64,000 bases of DNA from an uncultured Clostridia bacterium (GTDB lineage: Bacteria; Bacillota; Clostridia; CAKSNL01; HGM11501). The notes under the pieces were generated by a model. That model saw only the letters and a program-made list of their open reading frames with translations, was not told where the DNA came from and made no database searches. Within the stretch, counting starts at the first letter, position 1. Each line of letters starts with the position of its first letter. The position numbers were made by a program, and so were the translations under genes. The stretch spans positions 248,001 through 312,000 of the forward strand of contig CAKSNL010000002.1 of NCBI GenBank assembly GCA_934476235.1, given 5' to 3'. This document shows, piece by piece, positions 50,191 to 59,922 of the stretch.

Positions 50191-50227
50191 CGGATAAATT
50201 GTTTATTTAAGATAAGGGGGAGGCATA

Positions 50228-51730
50228 TTGGCACATAAAGATAAGAGAATTGAACACAATTTAATTTCGTCGCTTATTTATCAGATTGTGCTTATAGCGG
50301 TAAGCTTTCTTTTGCCGAGACTGTATCTTGAAAATTTCGGCTCCGAGGTTAACGGAATTCTTTCGACCATAAAACAAATATTTACATATCTTGTTCTTTT
50401 AGAGGCGGGCGTGGGTCTTGCCACGACTCAGGCGCTTTATAAAAGAATCGGCGAAAAAGATTACAAGGGCGCAAGCTCGGTTATTGCCGCGACCAATACT
50501 TATTATATAAGAACCGGCATAATATACCTGTCCTTTGTGCTTGTTATTGCTTTGGTGTATTCCTATGCTGTGCCAACGTCGATAAACGGTAACGTCTTAT
50601 TTTTGATAATTATATTAAACGCACTGCCGTCGCTTTTCAGTTATTTTGTGCAGGCGAAATACAGGATACTGATGGAGGTTGACGGGAGAAAGTATGTAAT
50701 AAACAACGCGGATACGGTTCTCCAGATAGTTTCAAATGCCGCGAAAATACTGGTTTTGCTTTTCTCCGACAGTCTCATACTTATCCAGCTGGTTTATTGC
50801 GTGGTTTCCCTTATTCAGCTTGTGTTTTTATATGTCTATGCCAAGCAGAGATATAAATGGCTCGATTTAAAGTCAAAGCCCGATTATGCCGCTATTTCGC
50901 AAAAAAATTCTGTTCTGGTGCATCAGCTTTCGGGCATGGTCTTTAATAATACCGACGTAATACTTATTTCGCTGCTTTGCGATTTTAAGGCGGCAAGTAT
51001 TTATGCCATATATAACATTTTTTTTTCACAGGTGCAGAATTTTATAACGGGTATCGTTTCGTCATTTACTTTTGCGCTCGGGCAGATGTTTCATACGGAT
51101 CGGAAAAAGTTTGACAGAGTGTTTAACGCATATGAAGTTTTTTACATAATGGCGTCCTTTATCGTTTATACGCTTATGGCAGTGTTTTTGCTGCCGCTGA
51201 TACAGATATACACAAGCGGGATTACCGATGCCGAATATACAAACCCCTTTCTTTTACTGCTTTTTGTGCTGATGAATCTTTGCGCAAATGCAAAAATTCC
51301 CGTAAACGGTGTTATTGAATATTCGGGTGAGTTTGAAAAAACACGCTCTTATGCCGTGTGGGAAATGATTATAAACATAGTTTTTTCCGTTGCTGCGATA
51401 ATGCGCTTCGGAATATGCGGCGCAATAATGGGATCCGTTGCGGCGCTTTTGTACCGCGGTGTGATGACTATATACTATTCAAATAAAAAGATTCTTAAAA
51501 GAAGGCAGATGTCAACCTATAAAATTCTTATTTCAAACGGTGCGGTTTTTGCCGGAATTATGGCATTGTTTTTCGTTGACAGCTTCAGCAATACAGGCTT
51601 TTTAAAACTGCTTTGCTCAGGAATTCTTCACTCGGTATGGATTTTGGGAGTATACATTTTGGTGAATTATATATTCGGCAGAGAGGCATTTAAAACCGTT
51701 TTTGAATTATACAAGGAGGGAAAAGAGTGA
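50228..51730 (+). CDS. Polysaccharide flippase (Wzx/MOP superfamily), operon 2
   Basis: A 500-residue polytopic protein with about 14 membrane segments, of the oligosaccharide flippase type (FGSEVNGILSTIKQIFTYLV near residue 36). TTG start with GGGGGAGG upstream. It overlaps the next gene (GTGA). It would move lipid-linked repeat units of glycan 2 across the membrane. Confidence 0.9.
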   Translation: MAHKDKRIEHNLISSLIYQIVLIAVSFLLPRLYLENFGSEVNGILSTIKQIFTYLVLLEAGVGLATTQALYKRIGEKDYKGASSVIAATNTYYIRTGIIYLSFVLVIALVYSYAVPTSINGNVLFLIIILNALPSLFSYFVQAKYRILMEVDGRKYVINNADTVLQIVSNAAKILVLLFSDSLILIQLVYCVVSLIQLVFLYVYAKQRYKWLDLKSKPDYAAISQKNSVLVHQLSGMVFNNTDVILISLLCDFKAASIYAIYNIFFSQVQNFITGIVSSFTFALGQMFHTDRKKFDRVFNAYEVFYIMASFIVYTLMAVFLLPLIQIYTSGITDAEYTNPFLLLLFVLMNLCANAKIPVNGVIEYSGEFEKTRSYAVWEMIINIVFSVAAIMRFGICGAIMGSVAALLYRGVMTIYYSNKKILKRRQMSTYKILISNGAVFAGIMALFFVDSFSNTGFLKLLCSGILHSVWILGVYILVNYIFGREAFKTVFELYKEGKE

Positions 51731-52461
51731 GTATTCCGAAGGTGATTCATTATTGCTGGTTCGGAAAAGGCGATATGCCGGCGCTGGCGAAAAAATGCAT
51801 TGAAAGCTGGAAAAAATACTGCCCCGAGTATGAAATAGTCTGCCACAGTGAGGATAACTTTGATATAGCACAAAACAGATATGCAAGGGAAGCATACGAA
51901 GCAAAAAAATGGGCTTTTGTAAGCGACTATGCAAGACTTAAGGTGTTATACGGCGAGGGCGGAATTTATCTTGATACCGATGTCGAACTGATAAAACCGA
52001 TAGGTGAGCTTATTAAAGAAAACGGGTTTATGGGGTTTGACGACAGCGGACTTATTGCAACAGGTCTCGGATTTGCCTGCGAAAAGGGAAATGAGCTTGT
52101 AGGCGCCTTTTTGAAAGATTATGATGATATACCTTTCAAACTTGCCGACGGCACTTATGACCTTACGCCATGTCCCGAAAGAAACACAGAGTTATTAAAA
52201 AAGCTGGGGATGGATACCGGCAATAAAAACCAGATATTCATGGGAATACATATGCTCCCGGAGGATTATCTGTGCCCCGTCAAATATTATACCGGAAAGA
52301 AAGTAATAACCGAAAACACTTATTCGATTCATCATTTCTGCGCGTCGTGGACGTCACGGACCGCTAAGCGTACACTGTTTATCAAGCGGATTATAGGTGT
52401 GCGCATGTATGAAAAGCTATACGGAAAGTTTTTGCATAAATTCAAATGGCTTGAATGGTAA
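51727..52461 (+). CDS. GT32-like glycosyltransferase with DXD motif
   Basis: A 244-residue enzyme of the Gly_transf_sug (OCH1/GT32-like) type. It has IPKVIHYCWFGKGDMP at the N-terminus, KKWAFVSDYARLKVLY and the metal-binding DTD in GIYLDTDVEL, and ends with SIHHFCASW. Common in capsule loci of Firmicutes. GTG start overlaps the flippase stop, with GGAGGG upstream. Confidence 0.9.
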   Translation: MSIPKVIHYCWFGKGDMPALAKKCIESWKKYCPEYEIVCHSEDNFDIAQNRYAREAYEAKKWAFVSDYARLKVLYGEGGIYLDTDVELIKPIGELIKENGFMGFDDSGLIATGLGFACEKGNELVGAFLKDYDDIPFKLADGTYDLTPCPERNTELLKKLGMDTGNKNQIFMGIHMLPEDYLCPVKYYTGKKVITENTYSIHHFCASWTSRTAKRTLFIKRIIGVRMYEKLYGKFLHKFKWLEW

Positions 52462-52507
52462 AGACCGTCAAAACCACTATCAAAATACGGGAAAGAGATG
52501 AAATTTA

Positions 52508-53188
52508 ATGCCTTATATTGAACAGGAAAAAGTAGATGCGAGAACAAGAGAAAAGCTCGAAGCGATTATTAAAAAATCATATGCATCCTACTGGAAAAAG
52601 AAAAGACTTTTTGATATCTTTTTTGCAACACTGATATTACTGTTTTTCTTACCGTTGATGATCGTGATTGCAATCGTAATAGTTATTGACGATCCGAGTG
52701 CCGGACCGTTTTACAGGCAGCTTAGGGTCGGACGCCACGGAAAAGAGTTTTATATGTACAAGTTCAGAACCATGCGGGCGAATGCGGACAAAATGCTTGA
52801 CGGTGTTATAAACCATAACGAAATGGACGGTCCGGTATTCAAAATGAAGGATGATCCCCGCATAACGAGGATCGGCAAGTATTTAAGAAAGCTTTCTCTT
52901 GATGAGCTTATGCAGTTTTTCAATGTGTTTAAGGGAGATATGACCTTGGTCGGTCCGAGACCGCCTCTCCCGAGAGAAGTGAAGTATTATACCGATTACC
53001 AAAGATTAAGACTCCTCGTCACACCGGGAATCACATGCACATGGCAGATCTCCAAAAACAGAAACGACATTCCTTTTGAAGAATGGGTTGAAATGGATAT
53101 CGAGTACATACAGACAAGGACATTCTTAAATGATATAAAAATTATGCTTAAAACGCCGATAGTTATGCTTACGGCTACCGGACGGTAA
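52508..53188 (+). CDS. Polyprenyl phosphate sugar-1-phosphate transferase (monotopic PGT), operon 2
   Basis: A 226-residue initiating transferase: a cytoplasmic N-terminal extension of ~33 residues, one hydrophobic helix (about 35-60), FYMYKFRTM, the catalytic Asp-Glu in SLDELMQFFNV and GDMTLVGPRPPLP. It would start the repeat unit of glycan 2. It is a second initiating enzyme beside the one at 31806, so each operon carries its own. Confidence 0.92.
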   Translation: MPYIEQEKVDARTREKLEAIIKKSYASYWKKKRLFDIFFATLILLFFLPLMIVIAIVIVIDDPSAGPFYRQLRVGRHGKEFYMYKFRTMRANADKMLDGVINHNEMDGPVFKMKDDPRITRIGKYLRKLSLDELMQFFNVFKGDMTLVGPRPPLPREVKYYTDYQRLRLLVTPGITCTWQISKNRNDIPFEEWVEMDIEYIQTRTFLNDIKIMLKTPIVMLTATGR

Positions 53189-53208
53189 GCTTGTTTGGAG
53201 TGAAAAAG

Positions 53209-54333
53209 ATGAAAGTTGCTATGATCGGGCACAAGGTCGTTCCGTCAAGACGGGGCGGAATAGAAAACGTTCTTACAACACTGTGCCCGATACTGGTCGG
53301 GATGGGAATTGACGTTACCTGTTATAACCGTTCGTCCGATAAGACCGAAAACGAATATGCAAATGCAGTTTGCGACAATATGTATAAGGGCGTTAAAATA
53401 AAAAAAGCATGGACCTTAAATGCCCGCGGCTTTGCGGCAATGATAGCTTCATTTACCGCCGCAATATCAGCCTCGTTTAAGGATTACGATATAATTCACT
53501 TTCATGCGGAAGGTCCGTGCGCCGCAATGTGGATTCCCAAGCTTTTTGGAAAAAAATGTGTTGCGACGGTTCACGGGCTCGACTGGCAGAGGGAAAAATG
53601 GGGCAAAGGGTTTGCATCGAAGTACATAAAATTCGGAGAGCGGATTCTTGCAAAGTATTCAGATGAAGTTATAGTGCTGAGCCGATCGGCAAAGGATTAT
53701 TTCAAAGAAACATATGACCGTGAGACGACGGTTATTCACAACGGAATAAGCCGCCCCGAACGAAAGGAAGCCGAGCTTATTACCGAAAAGTACGGGCTTA
53801 CAAAAGATTCATATATATCTGTAGTTTCAAGGCTGACCGAGGAAAAAGGAATTCACTATCTTATTGATGCTTATCTTAGTATCTCAACGGATAAAAAACT
53901 GGTCATTGCCGGAGATACGAGCGATACCGACGATTATGTTAAAAGACTTAAGGAAAAAGCGGCGGGAAACCGGAATATAATTTTTACCGGGTTTATATCG
54001 GGAGATATTCTTAAGGAAATATATTCAAACGCATATATTAACGTGCTGCCGTCTGATATGGAGGGAATGTCGCTGTGCCTTCTGGAGTCGCTGGCGTATA
54101 AAAATGCGCTTTTGTGTTCGGATATTCCGGAAAACACATCGGTTGCTGAGGACAAAGCCCTTTATTTTAAAAAGGGAAACGTTGAAGATCTTAAAGAAAA
54201 GCTTAAGGCTTTATGCGGCGACAGATGCCTTGTTGACAAATTAAGAGACGGTGCGGATGAATTTATTTTAAATAAATACAGCTGGCAGGATGCAGCAAAA
54301 TTAACCTGCGAGCTTTACCGAAGGTTAAAGTAA
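53209..54333 (+). CDS. Family 4 glycosyltransferase
   Basis: A 374-residue GT4 enzyme. It has VVPSRRGGIENVL (donor/acceptor loop), FHAEGPCAAMW, VVSRLTEEKGIHYLIDAY, IFTGFISGDILKEI and EGMSLCLLESLAYKNALL carrying the ExxxxxxxE motif. ATG 53209 has GGAGTG six bases upstream; earlier TTG 53191 and GTG 53200 are less likely. Confidence 0.92.
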   Translation: MKVAMIGHKVVPSRRGGIENVLTTLCPILVGMGIDVTCYNRSSDKTENEYANAVCDNMYKGVKIKKAWTLNARGFAAMIASFTAAISASFKDYDIIHFHAEGPCAAMWIPKLFGKKCVATVHGLDWQREKWGKGFASKYIKFGERILAKYSDEVIVLSRSAKDYFKETYDRETTVIHNGISRPERKEAELITEKYGLTKDSYISVVSRLTEEKGIHYLIDAYLSISTDKKLVIAGDTSDTDDYVKRLKEKAAGNRNIIFTGFISGDILKEIYSNAYINVLPSDMEGMSLCLLESLAYKNALLCSDIPENTSVAEDKALYFKKGNVEDLKEKLKALCGDRCLVDKLRDGADEFILNKYSWQDAAKLTCELYRRLK

Positions 54334-54346
54334 AGGGGTGTTTTAC

Positions 54347-55336
54347 ATGGATAACACGGCAAAAAAGAAAAATAATTCTTTAAGCCCCAAGACAAAGAAA
54401 AACATTAAGGCTTTGAAATTTTTTGTTATCGGAATGATTTTTGTCTGCCTGGCAACGGCGGTCATCATTGTTATGGGCAGTTATATTGAAAACAGAAACT
54501 TCAGAGAAACATTTTACAGTACAAGCAGCATTAAGGTTGACAGTCGGGTGCGCGTCATTCAGCTGTCGGACTTACACGGTTCGTCTTACGGTAAAAACAA
54601 CGAAAAGCTATTGGAGCGCATTGGCGCATTGGAGCCGGACATTATAATCTGCACGGGAGATATGATAGATTCGGTTGAAAAAGATGTTGACTTTGCGGTG
54701 GAGCTTTCCCGAAAGCTTTCAGGTATCGCGCCGACATATTATATATACGGCAACAATGAAGCGGATGGCGTTTATGATGTTCCGCTCAACGAGAAGGCGC
54801 TTGACGAAAAATTCGGATTTAATGAAAATAACCGCGATGAAACGGCGCTTCTTAAAATTAAGGATTCTTTCAAGGAGAGGCTTGAAGGCGCCGGAGTAAA
54901 GGTATTGAAGAATGAAAAGGATACTGTAAAAATAAAAAATATAACGGTTGATATATATGGGGTTTTGACATCAAATCCCTCGGCGTTCTGGTCATATTCC
55001 GGAAAGTCTTTCTCTGACTATATATATGAAAACGAGGATAATTTAAAGATTACGGCAGTACATGAGCCGGTCATATTTGAAGAATTTACTCCCGAATTCT
55101 GGGGAGACCTTTTAGTTTGCGGGCACACCCACGGAGGTGTCATGCGTATTCCGGTGCTCGGTCCTTTGTATACGCACGAGGGAGGCTTATTTCCCGAGCG
55201 GAGCGGAGGGCTGGTTTACGGAAGATATGATGTTTCGGGCAAGCCTTTGATAGTAAGCGCAGGGCTTGAAAATTCAAATATTCTCCGCATAAACAATCAG
55301 CCGGAGCTTGTTATTATCGATATTAATAAATTTTAA
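54347..55336 (+). CDS. Membrane-anchored metallophosphoesterase
   Basis: A 329-residue protein with one N-terminal transmembrane helix (about 24-45) and an outward calcineurin-like phosphoesterase domain: QLSDLHGSSYG, ICTGDMID, GNNEAD, HEP and CGHTHGG supply the metal ligands. It resembles the YkuE group. AAAGGGGTG is six bases before the ATG. Its role in a glycan operon may be trimming a lipid-linked or phosphorylated intermediate outside the cell (inference). Confidence 0.85.
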   Translation: MDNTAKKKNNSLSPKTKKNIKALKFFVIGMIFVCLATAVIIVMGSYIENRNFRETFYSTSSIKVDSRVRVIQLSDLHGSSYGKNNEKLLERIGALEPDIIICTGDMIDSVEKDVDFAVELSRKLSGIAPTYYIYGNNEADGVYDVPLNEKALDEKFGFNENNRDETALLKIKDSFKERLEGAGVKVLKNEKDTVKIKNITVDIYGVLTSNPSAFWSYSGKSFSDYIYENEDNLKITAVHEPVIFEEFTPEFWGDLLVCGHTHGGVMRIPVLGPLYTHEGGLFPERSGGLVYGRYDVSGKPLIVSAGLENSNILRINNQPELVIIDINKF

Positions 55337-55350
55337 TTAAAGGAGGATAG

Positions 55351-56709
55351 ATGATGCTCGTTTATATACTTCAGAAATTGATTCTTCTGGCTGTCGGCGG
55401 TTTGTTTGCGGTGTCGGCGGCGGTAATATTATTCCGTTCGGGAAATGTTAATCGCACGGAATTTATCAAGGCTTTCAAAACCGCAAAATATTTTAACGCA
55501 TGGATAATACTTATCTGCTTTGCCGGTACTGCGGTATATGGATTTATTAATCATATTGAGCTCAAAAAGTCCGTTAACGCGGTCATTTCCCTGAATTATT
55601 CCGAGGCGTCGCAGGCATTAAATTCCAACGGTACAAGATACAATATGACGGAAATCATAAGCGACGAGGTTGTAGAAAGAGCCATAAAAAAAGGCGCACT
55701 TGAAAATGTAACGGTGAAGCAGCTTAAAAAGTGCCTCACGGTTTCCCCTTTTGTTCAGGGCGGAGTCAGCGATGAAACAAAGTATCACATTTCCACGGAA
55801 TTCGCGGTGGAATATCATGCATCAAAAGATACATGCCACCTTGATTCGGAAAATGTTATAAGTCTGATAACCACTGCGTACAAGGAATACTACATAGAAA
55901 AATATACAGATAATTTCAGCCTTGGCACAAAGGAACCCGATTTTTCCGAAATGGAATACATGGACACGGTGTCTTACCTTGAAAAGGAAGCCCAGGCAAT
56001 TCTTAATTATTTGTATGGCATGGCGGAAAAGAATCCGAGCTTTGTCACGTCGGGCGGGAGCACATTCAGCTCAATCGCCGGAAAAGTATATAATTTCAAG
56101 GAAACTCAGATAAATAATAATTTAAGGTCTCTTATTTTGCAAAACGGCATTGCAAGAGACAAGACGGAATACGTTGACAGACTGAAATATTATAACAACG
56201 ATGTGGAATTTGACAGAAGAAAAAACGCCGCGTCATACGATGTCTGCCGGCAGGCGATCGACATGTACGGCGAGGAAATGATAAGCGTTGTGCTTGTTCC
56301 GACATGGGATAAATCCGGGAAATATTATATGGGCAGAACCAAGGTCGGCGTTGACGAACTGTCGATCATGGCGGCGAATTTCAGCAATTATGTTGCGTCT
56401 GACGAAAAGGAAATTATGGAAAATCAATTGGTGATAGACAAGATTTCTTCAGAGAGTCAGGCGGGGGAGGATTATGAGTCGGCAGACTCGCTTATTGCTT
56501 CCGTTTATAAAAGCATAAAGGATTTTGAAAAGGAAGCGATAACTGCCGGCAGGGAGTATTCACGCTACAAAATGAATCAGTGCATTGCGGTAACAATTTA
56601 CGGAGTTTCGTTCATCAGCGAATTGAAGACGCTTTTTGTATTTGCAGCTGCTTTGTATGTTTCGCTTGTACTTTTGAAAATTTCCGAAAAATTCCCCAAA
56701 AGAGCATAA
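55351..56709 (+). CDS. Wzz-like membrane protein with large extracellular domain
   Basis: A 452-residue protein with N-terminal hydrophobic segments (about 5-27 and 46-66), a large outside part (about 70-415) and a C-terminal helix (about 420-440). The two-helix-around-a-big-loop layout and its partner gene suggest a chain-length/co-polymerase-like component, but the Wzz proline-glycine motif is not evident. ISLNYSEASQALNSNGTRYN parallels the matching position of the next gene (IHYNDEQAEKGLTPTGTR), so the two are distant relatives. AGGAGG precedes ATG 55351/55354. Confidence 0.6.
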   Translation: MMLVYILQKLILLAVGGLFAVSAAVILFRSGNVNRTEFIKAFKTAKYFNAWIILICFAGTAVYGFINHIELKKSVNAVISLNYSEASQALNSNGTRYNMTEIISDEVVERAIKKGALENVTVKQLKKCLTVSPFVQGGVSDETKYHISTEFAVEYHASKDTCHLDSENVISLITTAYKEYYIEKYTDNFSLGTKEPDFSEMEYMDTVSYLEKEAQAILNYLYGMAEKNPSFVTSGGSTFSSIAGKVYNFKETQINNNLRSLILQNGIARDKTEYVDRLKYYNNDVEFDRRKNAASYDVCRQAIDMYGEEMISVVLVPTWDKSGKYYMGRTKVGVDELSIMAANFSNYVASDEKEIMENQLVIDKISSESQAGEDYESADSLIASVYKSIKDFEKEAITAGREYSRYKMNQCIAVTIYGVSFISELKTLFVFAAALYVSLVLLKISEKFPKRA

Positions 56710-56721
56710 AGGAGGATGAAT

Positions 56722-58587
56722 ATGAAAAGCTTTCAGGTTTTAAGATATTTAAAAAAGTTCATAGCATTCATCGTCGTTTTCTGCATTTTGGCAACCTGCG
56801 CCGTATATTTCAAGCTTTCAAGGTCGAATACATATATAGTGTCCGAGGTTATTCATTATAATGACGAGCAAGCCGAAAAGGGGCTTACGCCGACCGGAAC
56901 AAGGCTTGATGTAAATGAGATAAAATCCTCCGCGGTAATGTCCAAGGTTGTCGATAAGCTGGGACTTACGGGAATTTACTCGGTCGACAGTCTTATATCG
57001 AGAATCGACATAACCCCCATTGAGAATAAGGACAAGGTCGCGCAGAAGGAAGCAAAGCTTGAGGAGGGCGAAGAATATATATACGAGCCAAGCACATTTA
57101 TTGTTTCCTTTGCTTCAACAAGCAGCGAGGGGGAAGGGTTCGGAAGAACGATACTTAATGAAACGCTGGACGTTTATTTTGAGCAGTTCAGTCAGGAGTA
57201 CGTGAATGTGGTTCCGGCAAGCAATACGATTGCAAATATCGATAAGAACGATTACGATTTTATCGAGATGATGGAGCTGATTGATGCAAATATCGGCGAT
57301 ACGTTAAAGACATTAAATCAGAGAGTCAGCCAGAACAGCTACTACAGGTCAACGGAGACGGGAGTGTCATTTGCCGAGCTTGCCGACGACTTTAACTATT
57401 TAAAACAGGTTAAGGTATCCTCGGTTTTTTCAAAGATTTATAAATATCAGGTCACAAAAAACAAATCTGTTCTCGTATCGGACTATACGACCAGAATAGA
57501 CAACAATAATATTTCCAATGTAAAGGATGAAAGCATCGTAAAGGATCTGGTCAATGTGATAGACGCGTACGTTACAAAAATGAGAGAATCGGGAAATACA
57601 AATATAAGCCATGAGTACATTCTTGACGATCTTCATGAGAAAAACGTTCAGGATTATAACGGAGATCAGACCGTAACATACGACGAACTTATTTATGACT
57701 GGAGGGAACACACGGAAAGCAGAGAGCTGGCGATTATCGATTCGGCGTACTGTAATTATATTTTAGATACATTTACCGCATGCACCGGCAATTGCGGCGG
57801 TGCATGCAAATCCTCCGATAAGACATGCATGGAGCTTTCGAGTGACGAATATGCAGCTGCAAAAGAGGATATCAAGCGGGAGATTGATGAGCTTTTGACA
57901 GAGCTTTCCGAACTTTATGGCATCGCCATGAAAACAAATGAAGAATATAACAAATACCTTGGTGCAAGTTATATTTCGGTATTATCCACGGCATCCGTAA
58001 GAGAAAGCGTTAATGTTCCGCTTTATACGGCAATCGCGTTTTTCTTCTTTATGATCATTTGCTGCGGCGGTGCGGTTATTCTGGGAAGAGCGGGAGACAT
58101 AGTGGATTACGTATTCTATACCGACCGCCTGACAGGGCTTCATAATAGGGCTTATCTTGACAGATATTTAAAAGCCAAGGATAAAAAGCTTTTGGACGAC
58201 GGCTTAGTGTACTGCATGGTTGATATAGAAAACCTGATAAAAATAAACACCGAATATTCAAGAGAGGTCGGCGATGATATCATCAGGATGTTTAAGGGAT
58301 TCATAAAAGAAGCGTTCGGGAAGCTTGAGACGGAGTACATTTATAACGGCAACGGCAGCTTTATTATGATGACGGAGAAATCGGACTATATTACCGTTGA
58401 AGATATAATGAGGCTTTTCAGACTGAGACTTGATGAAAGAGACGAGCACAAAGATGTCGCAATTGAATATAAGATCGGTATTTCCGAAATATTTAAGGAT
58501 AATAAAACGGCAAGAAAGTTGTTGTCGGAAGCAATCGAGAACAAGAAAAGCTATGTTTCGGATCCTGAAAGTAAAGACTCTTTATAA
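56722..58587 (+). CDS. Wzz-like extracellular domain fused to a degenerate GGDEF domain
   Basis: A 621-residue protein. TM1 (about 12-34), an outside domain (35-430) with a Cys-rich patch (CTGNCGGACKSSDKTC near 350), TM2 (about 435-460), then a cytoplasmic GGDEF-like domain (about 470-610). The signature is YTDRLTGLHNRAYLD, as in GGDEF domains, but the active-site loop reads GNGSF instead of GGDEF and no RxxD site precedes it. It should not make c-di-GMP. ATG 56722 has GGAGG six bases upstream. It could sense a cytoplasmic nucleotide and adjust glycan assembly (inference). Confidence 0.72.
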   Translation: MKSFQVLRYLKKFIAFIVVFCILATCAVYFKLSRSNTYIVSEVIHYNDEQAEKGLTPTGTRLDVNEIKSSAVMSKVVDKLGLTGIYSVDSLISRIDITPIENKDKVAQKEAKLEEGEEYIYEPSTFIVSFASTSSEGEGFGRTILNETLDVYFEQFSQEYVNVVPASNTIANIDKNDYDFIEMMELIDANIGDTLKTLNQRVSQNSYYRSTETGVSFAELADDFNYLKQVKVSSVFSKIYKYQVTKNKSVLVSDYTTRIDNNNISNVKDESIVKDLVNVIDAYVTKMRESGNTNISHEYILDDLHEKNVQDYNGDQTVTYDELIYDWREHTESRELAIIDSAYCNYILDTFTACTGNCGGACKSSDKTCMELSSDEYAAAKEDIKREIDELLTELSELYGIAMKTNEEYNKYLGASYISVLSTASVRESVNVPLYTAIAFFFFMIICCGGAVILGRAGDIVDYVFYTDRLTGLHNRAYLDRYLKAKDKKLLDDGLVYCMVDIENLIKINTEYSREVGDDIIRMFKGFIKEAFGKLETEYIYNGNGSFIMMTEKSDYITVEDIMRLFRLRLDERDEHKDVAIEYKIGISEIFKDNKTARKLLSEAIENKKSYVSDPESKDSL

Positions 58588-58617
58588 TATTTAAGGTGAA
58601 AGGGGAGTAAAGGCAGC

Positions 58618-59922
58618 GTGGAAAATAAAATCCTTGAAAAAGCAAAAGAATTTTATTTTATGATAATAGCCGTGATGATGTATTATTTTCTGGATGAATA
58701 CATTGACATAGGTCTTTACATCACATATCGCCACGCATTTGCCTTAGTCCTTTTCGGCTCCGCATTTTTATTATTTTTGTATAAGCCGGATATTGCAAGA
58801 GGGGTTACGGCATTTCGCGACGCGTGCGTTTACAGTGTCCCCCTGCTTGTCACTACCGTTGTGTCGCTTTTTATATGGTTTGCGGGACTGGCGGATACCG
58901 GGGTTATATCAAGGGGGCTTTCAAGCTCATTTATATATACCAATATGCTTTCCTTTGCTCTGGGAGCGGGCGCGCTTTTATATGTTTTCGGGGAAAAGGG
59001 CATCCGGTATAATCTTGCCGCCATTTTAACTGCCAATATTCTGATGATAATCAAGATTATCGCGCAGAACGGACTTTTAAATTATTTTTCCGAGTTCATA
59101 ACGCTTGTAACTACATTTGCGGACGTGACCGGAGATGTCATCGTCAAGGCGGAGATTCATGAGCTTGCGTTCTGCCTGGGGGCATATCTGATTTATATGC
59201 TTTATAAGCCGAAGAAAAGTATGGCATATTTTATACTGCTTTTTTTAAGCCTTTTCTGCTTTTTGTCGGCGTTTAAGAGAATTGCAATGGTCGCCGTTGC
59301 AGCATCGCTCCTTTTTGGCTATCTTTTAAAATTTGTTGCAAAGAAGAGTGAAAAAGCCGCGGGCAGGCTGACCGTCATCTTAAGCATTATTATGATATTT
59401 TTGCTGATAGGATATATTGCACTTATCAAAATGAATGTGTTCGCTCTTTTGGAGGATGCGGGAATCAACACAAGCGGACGTGCGGGGATTTATAACGCGG
59501 TTGATAAATTTTACGAGTTTGCCCCCGAATTTTTGGGCAACGGAATCGGATTTTTGACATATAAGTTAAATACATCTATACACATCGGCGTTGCGTCCAT
59601 TCATAACGACTTTCTTCAGCACTTTATCGATCTGGGCTTCTTCGGCTACATAATATGGCTTTTTTCCATGATACTGCTGCGTGTCCTGTATTTTGGCAGA
59701 CAGGGCAGCCATGACAATGCGATTGTCGCTTTTATTCTGATTTTATACCTTGTGATTGTGTCCTCTACCGATAACACAATGAACTATCCGCTTCTTACGG
59801 GAGTGCTTGCAATACTGATGATGGGTAACGGGTTTGATGAAAACGTCCGGCGCAGTGAGTATAGTATATTCGGATATATATCAAAAGCAAATGAAAAAAA
59901 GGAAGGTGATTCGCTTTTATGA
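58618..59922 (+). CDS. O-antigen/capsule polymerase-like membrane protein (Wzy), operon 2
   Basis: A 434-residue protein with about eleven membrane segments. The extracytoplasmic motif GRAGIYNAVDKFYEFAPEFL followed by GNGIGFL and SIHNDFLQHFIDLGFFGYII is the classic Wzy/WaaL pattern with His-Asn. GTG start with AAAGGCAG upstream. Its end overlaps the next gene (ATGA). Confidence 0.88.
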   Translation: MENKILEKAKEFYFMIIAVMMYYFLDEYIDIGLYITYRHAFALVLFGSAFLLFLYKPDIARGVTAFRDACVYSVPLLVTTVVSLFIWFAGLADTGVISRGLSSSFIYTNMLSFALGAGALLYVFGEKGIRYNLAAILTANILMIIKIIAQNGLLNYFSEFITLVTTFADVTGDVIVKAEIHELAFCLGAYLIYMLYKPKKSMAYFILLFLSLFCFLSAFKRIAMVAVAASLLFGYLLKFVAKKSEKAAGRLTVILSIIMIFLLIGYIALIKMNVFALLEDAGINTSGRAGIYNAVDKFYEFAPEFLGNGIGFLTYKLNTSIHIGVASIHNDFLQHFIDLGFFGYIIWLFSMILLRVLYFGRQGSHDNAIVAFILILYLVIVSSTDNTMNYPLLTGVLAILMMGNGFDENVRRSEYSIFGYISKANEKKEGDSLL

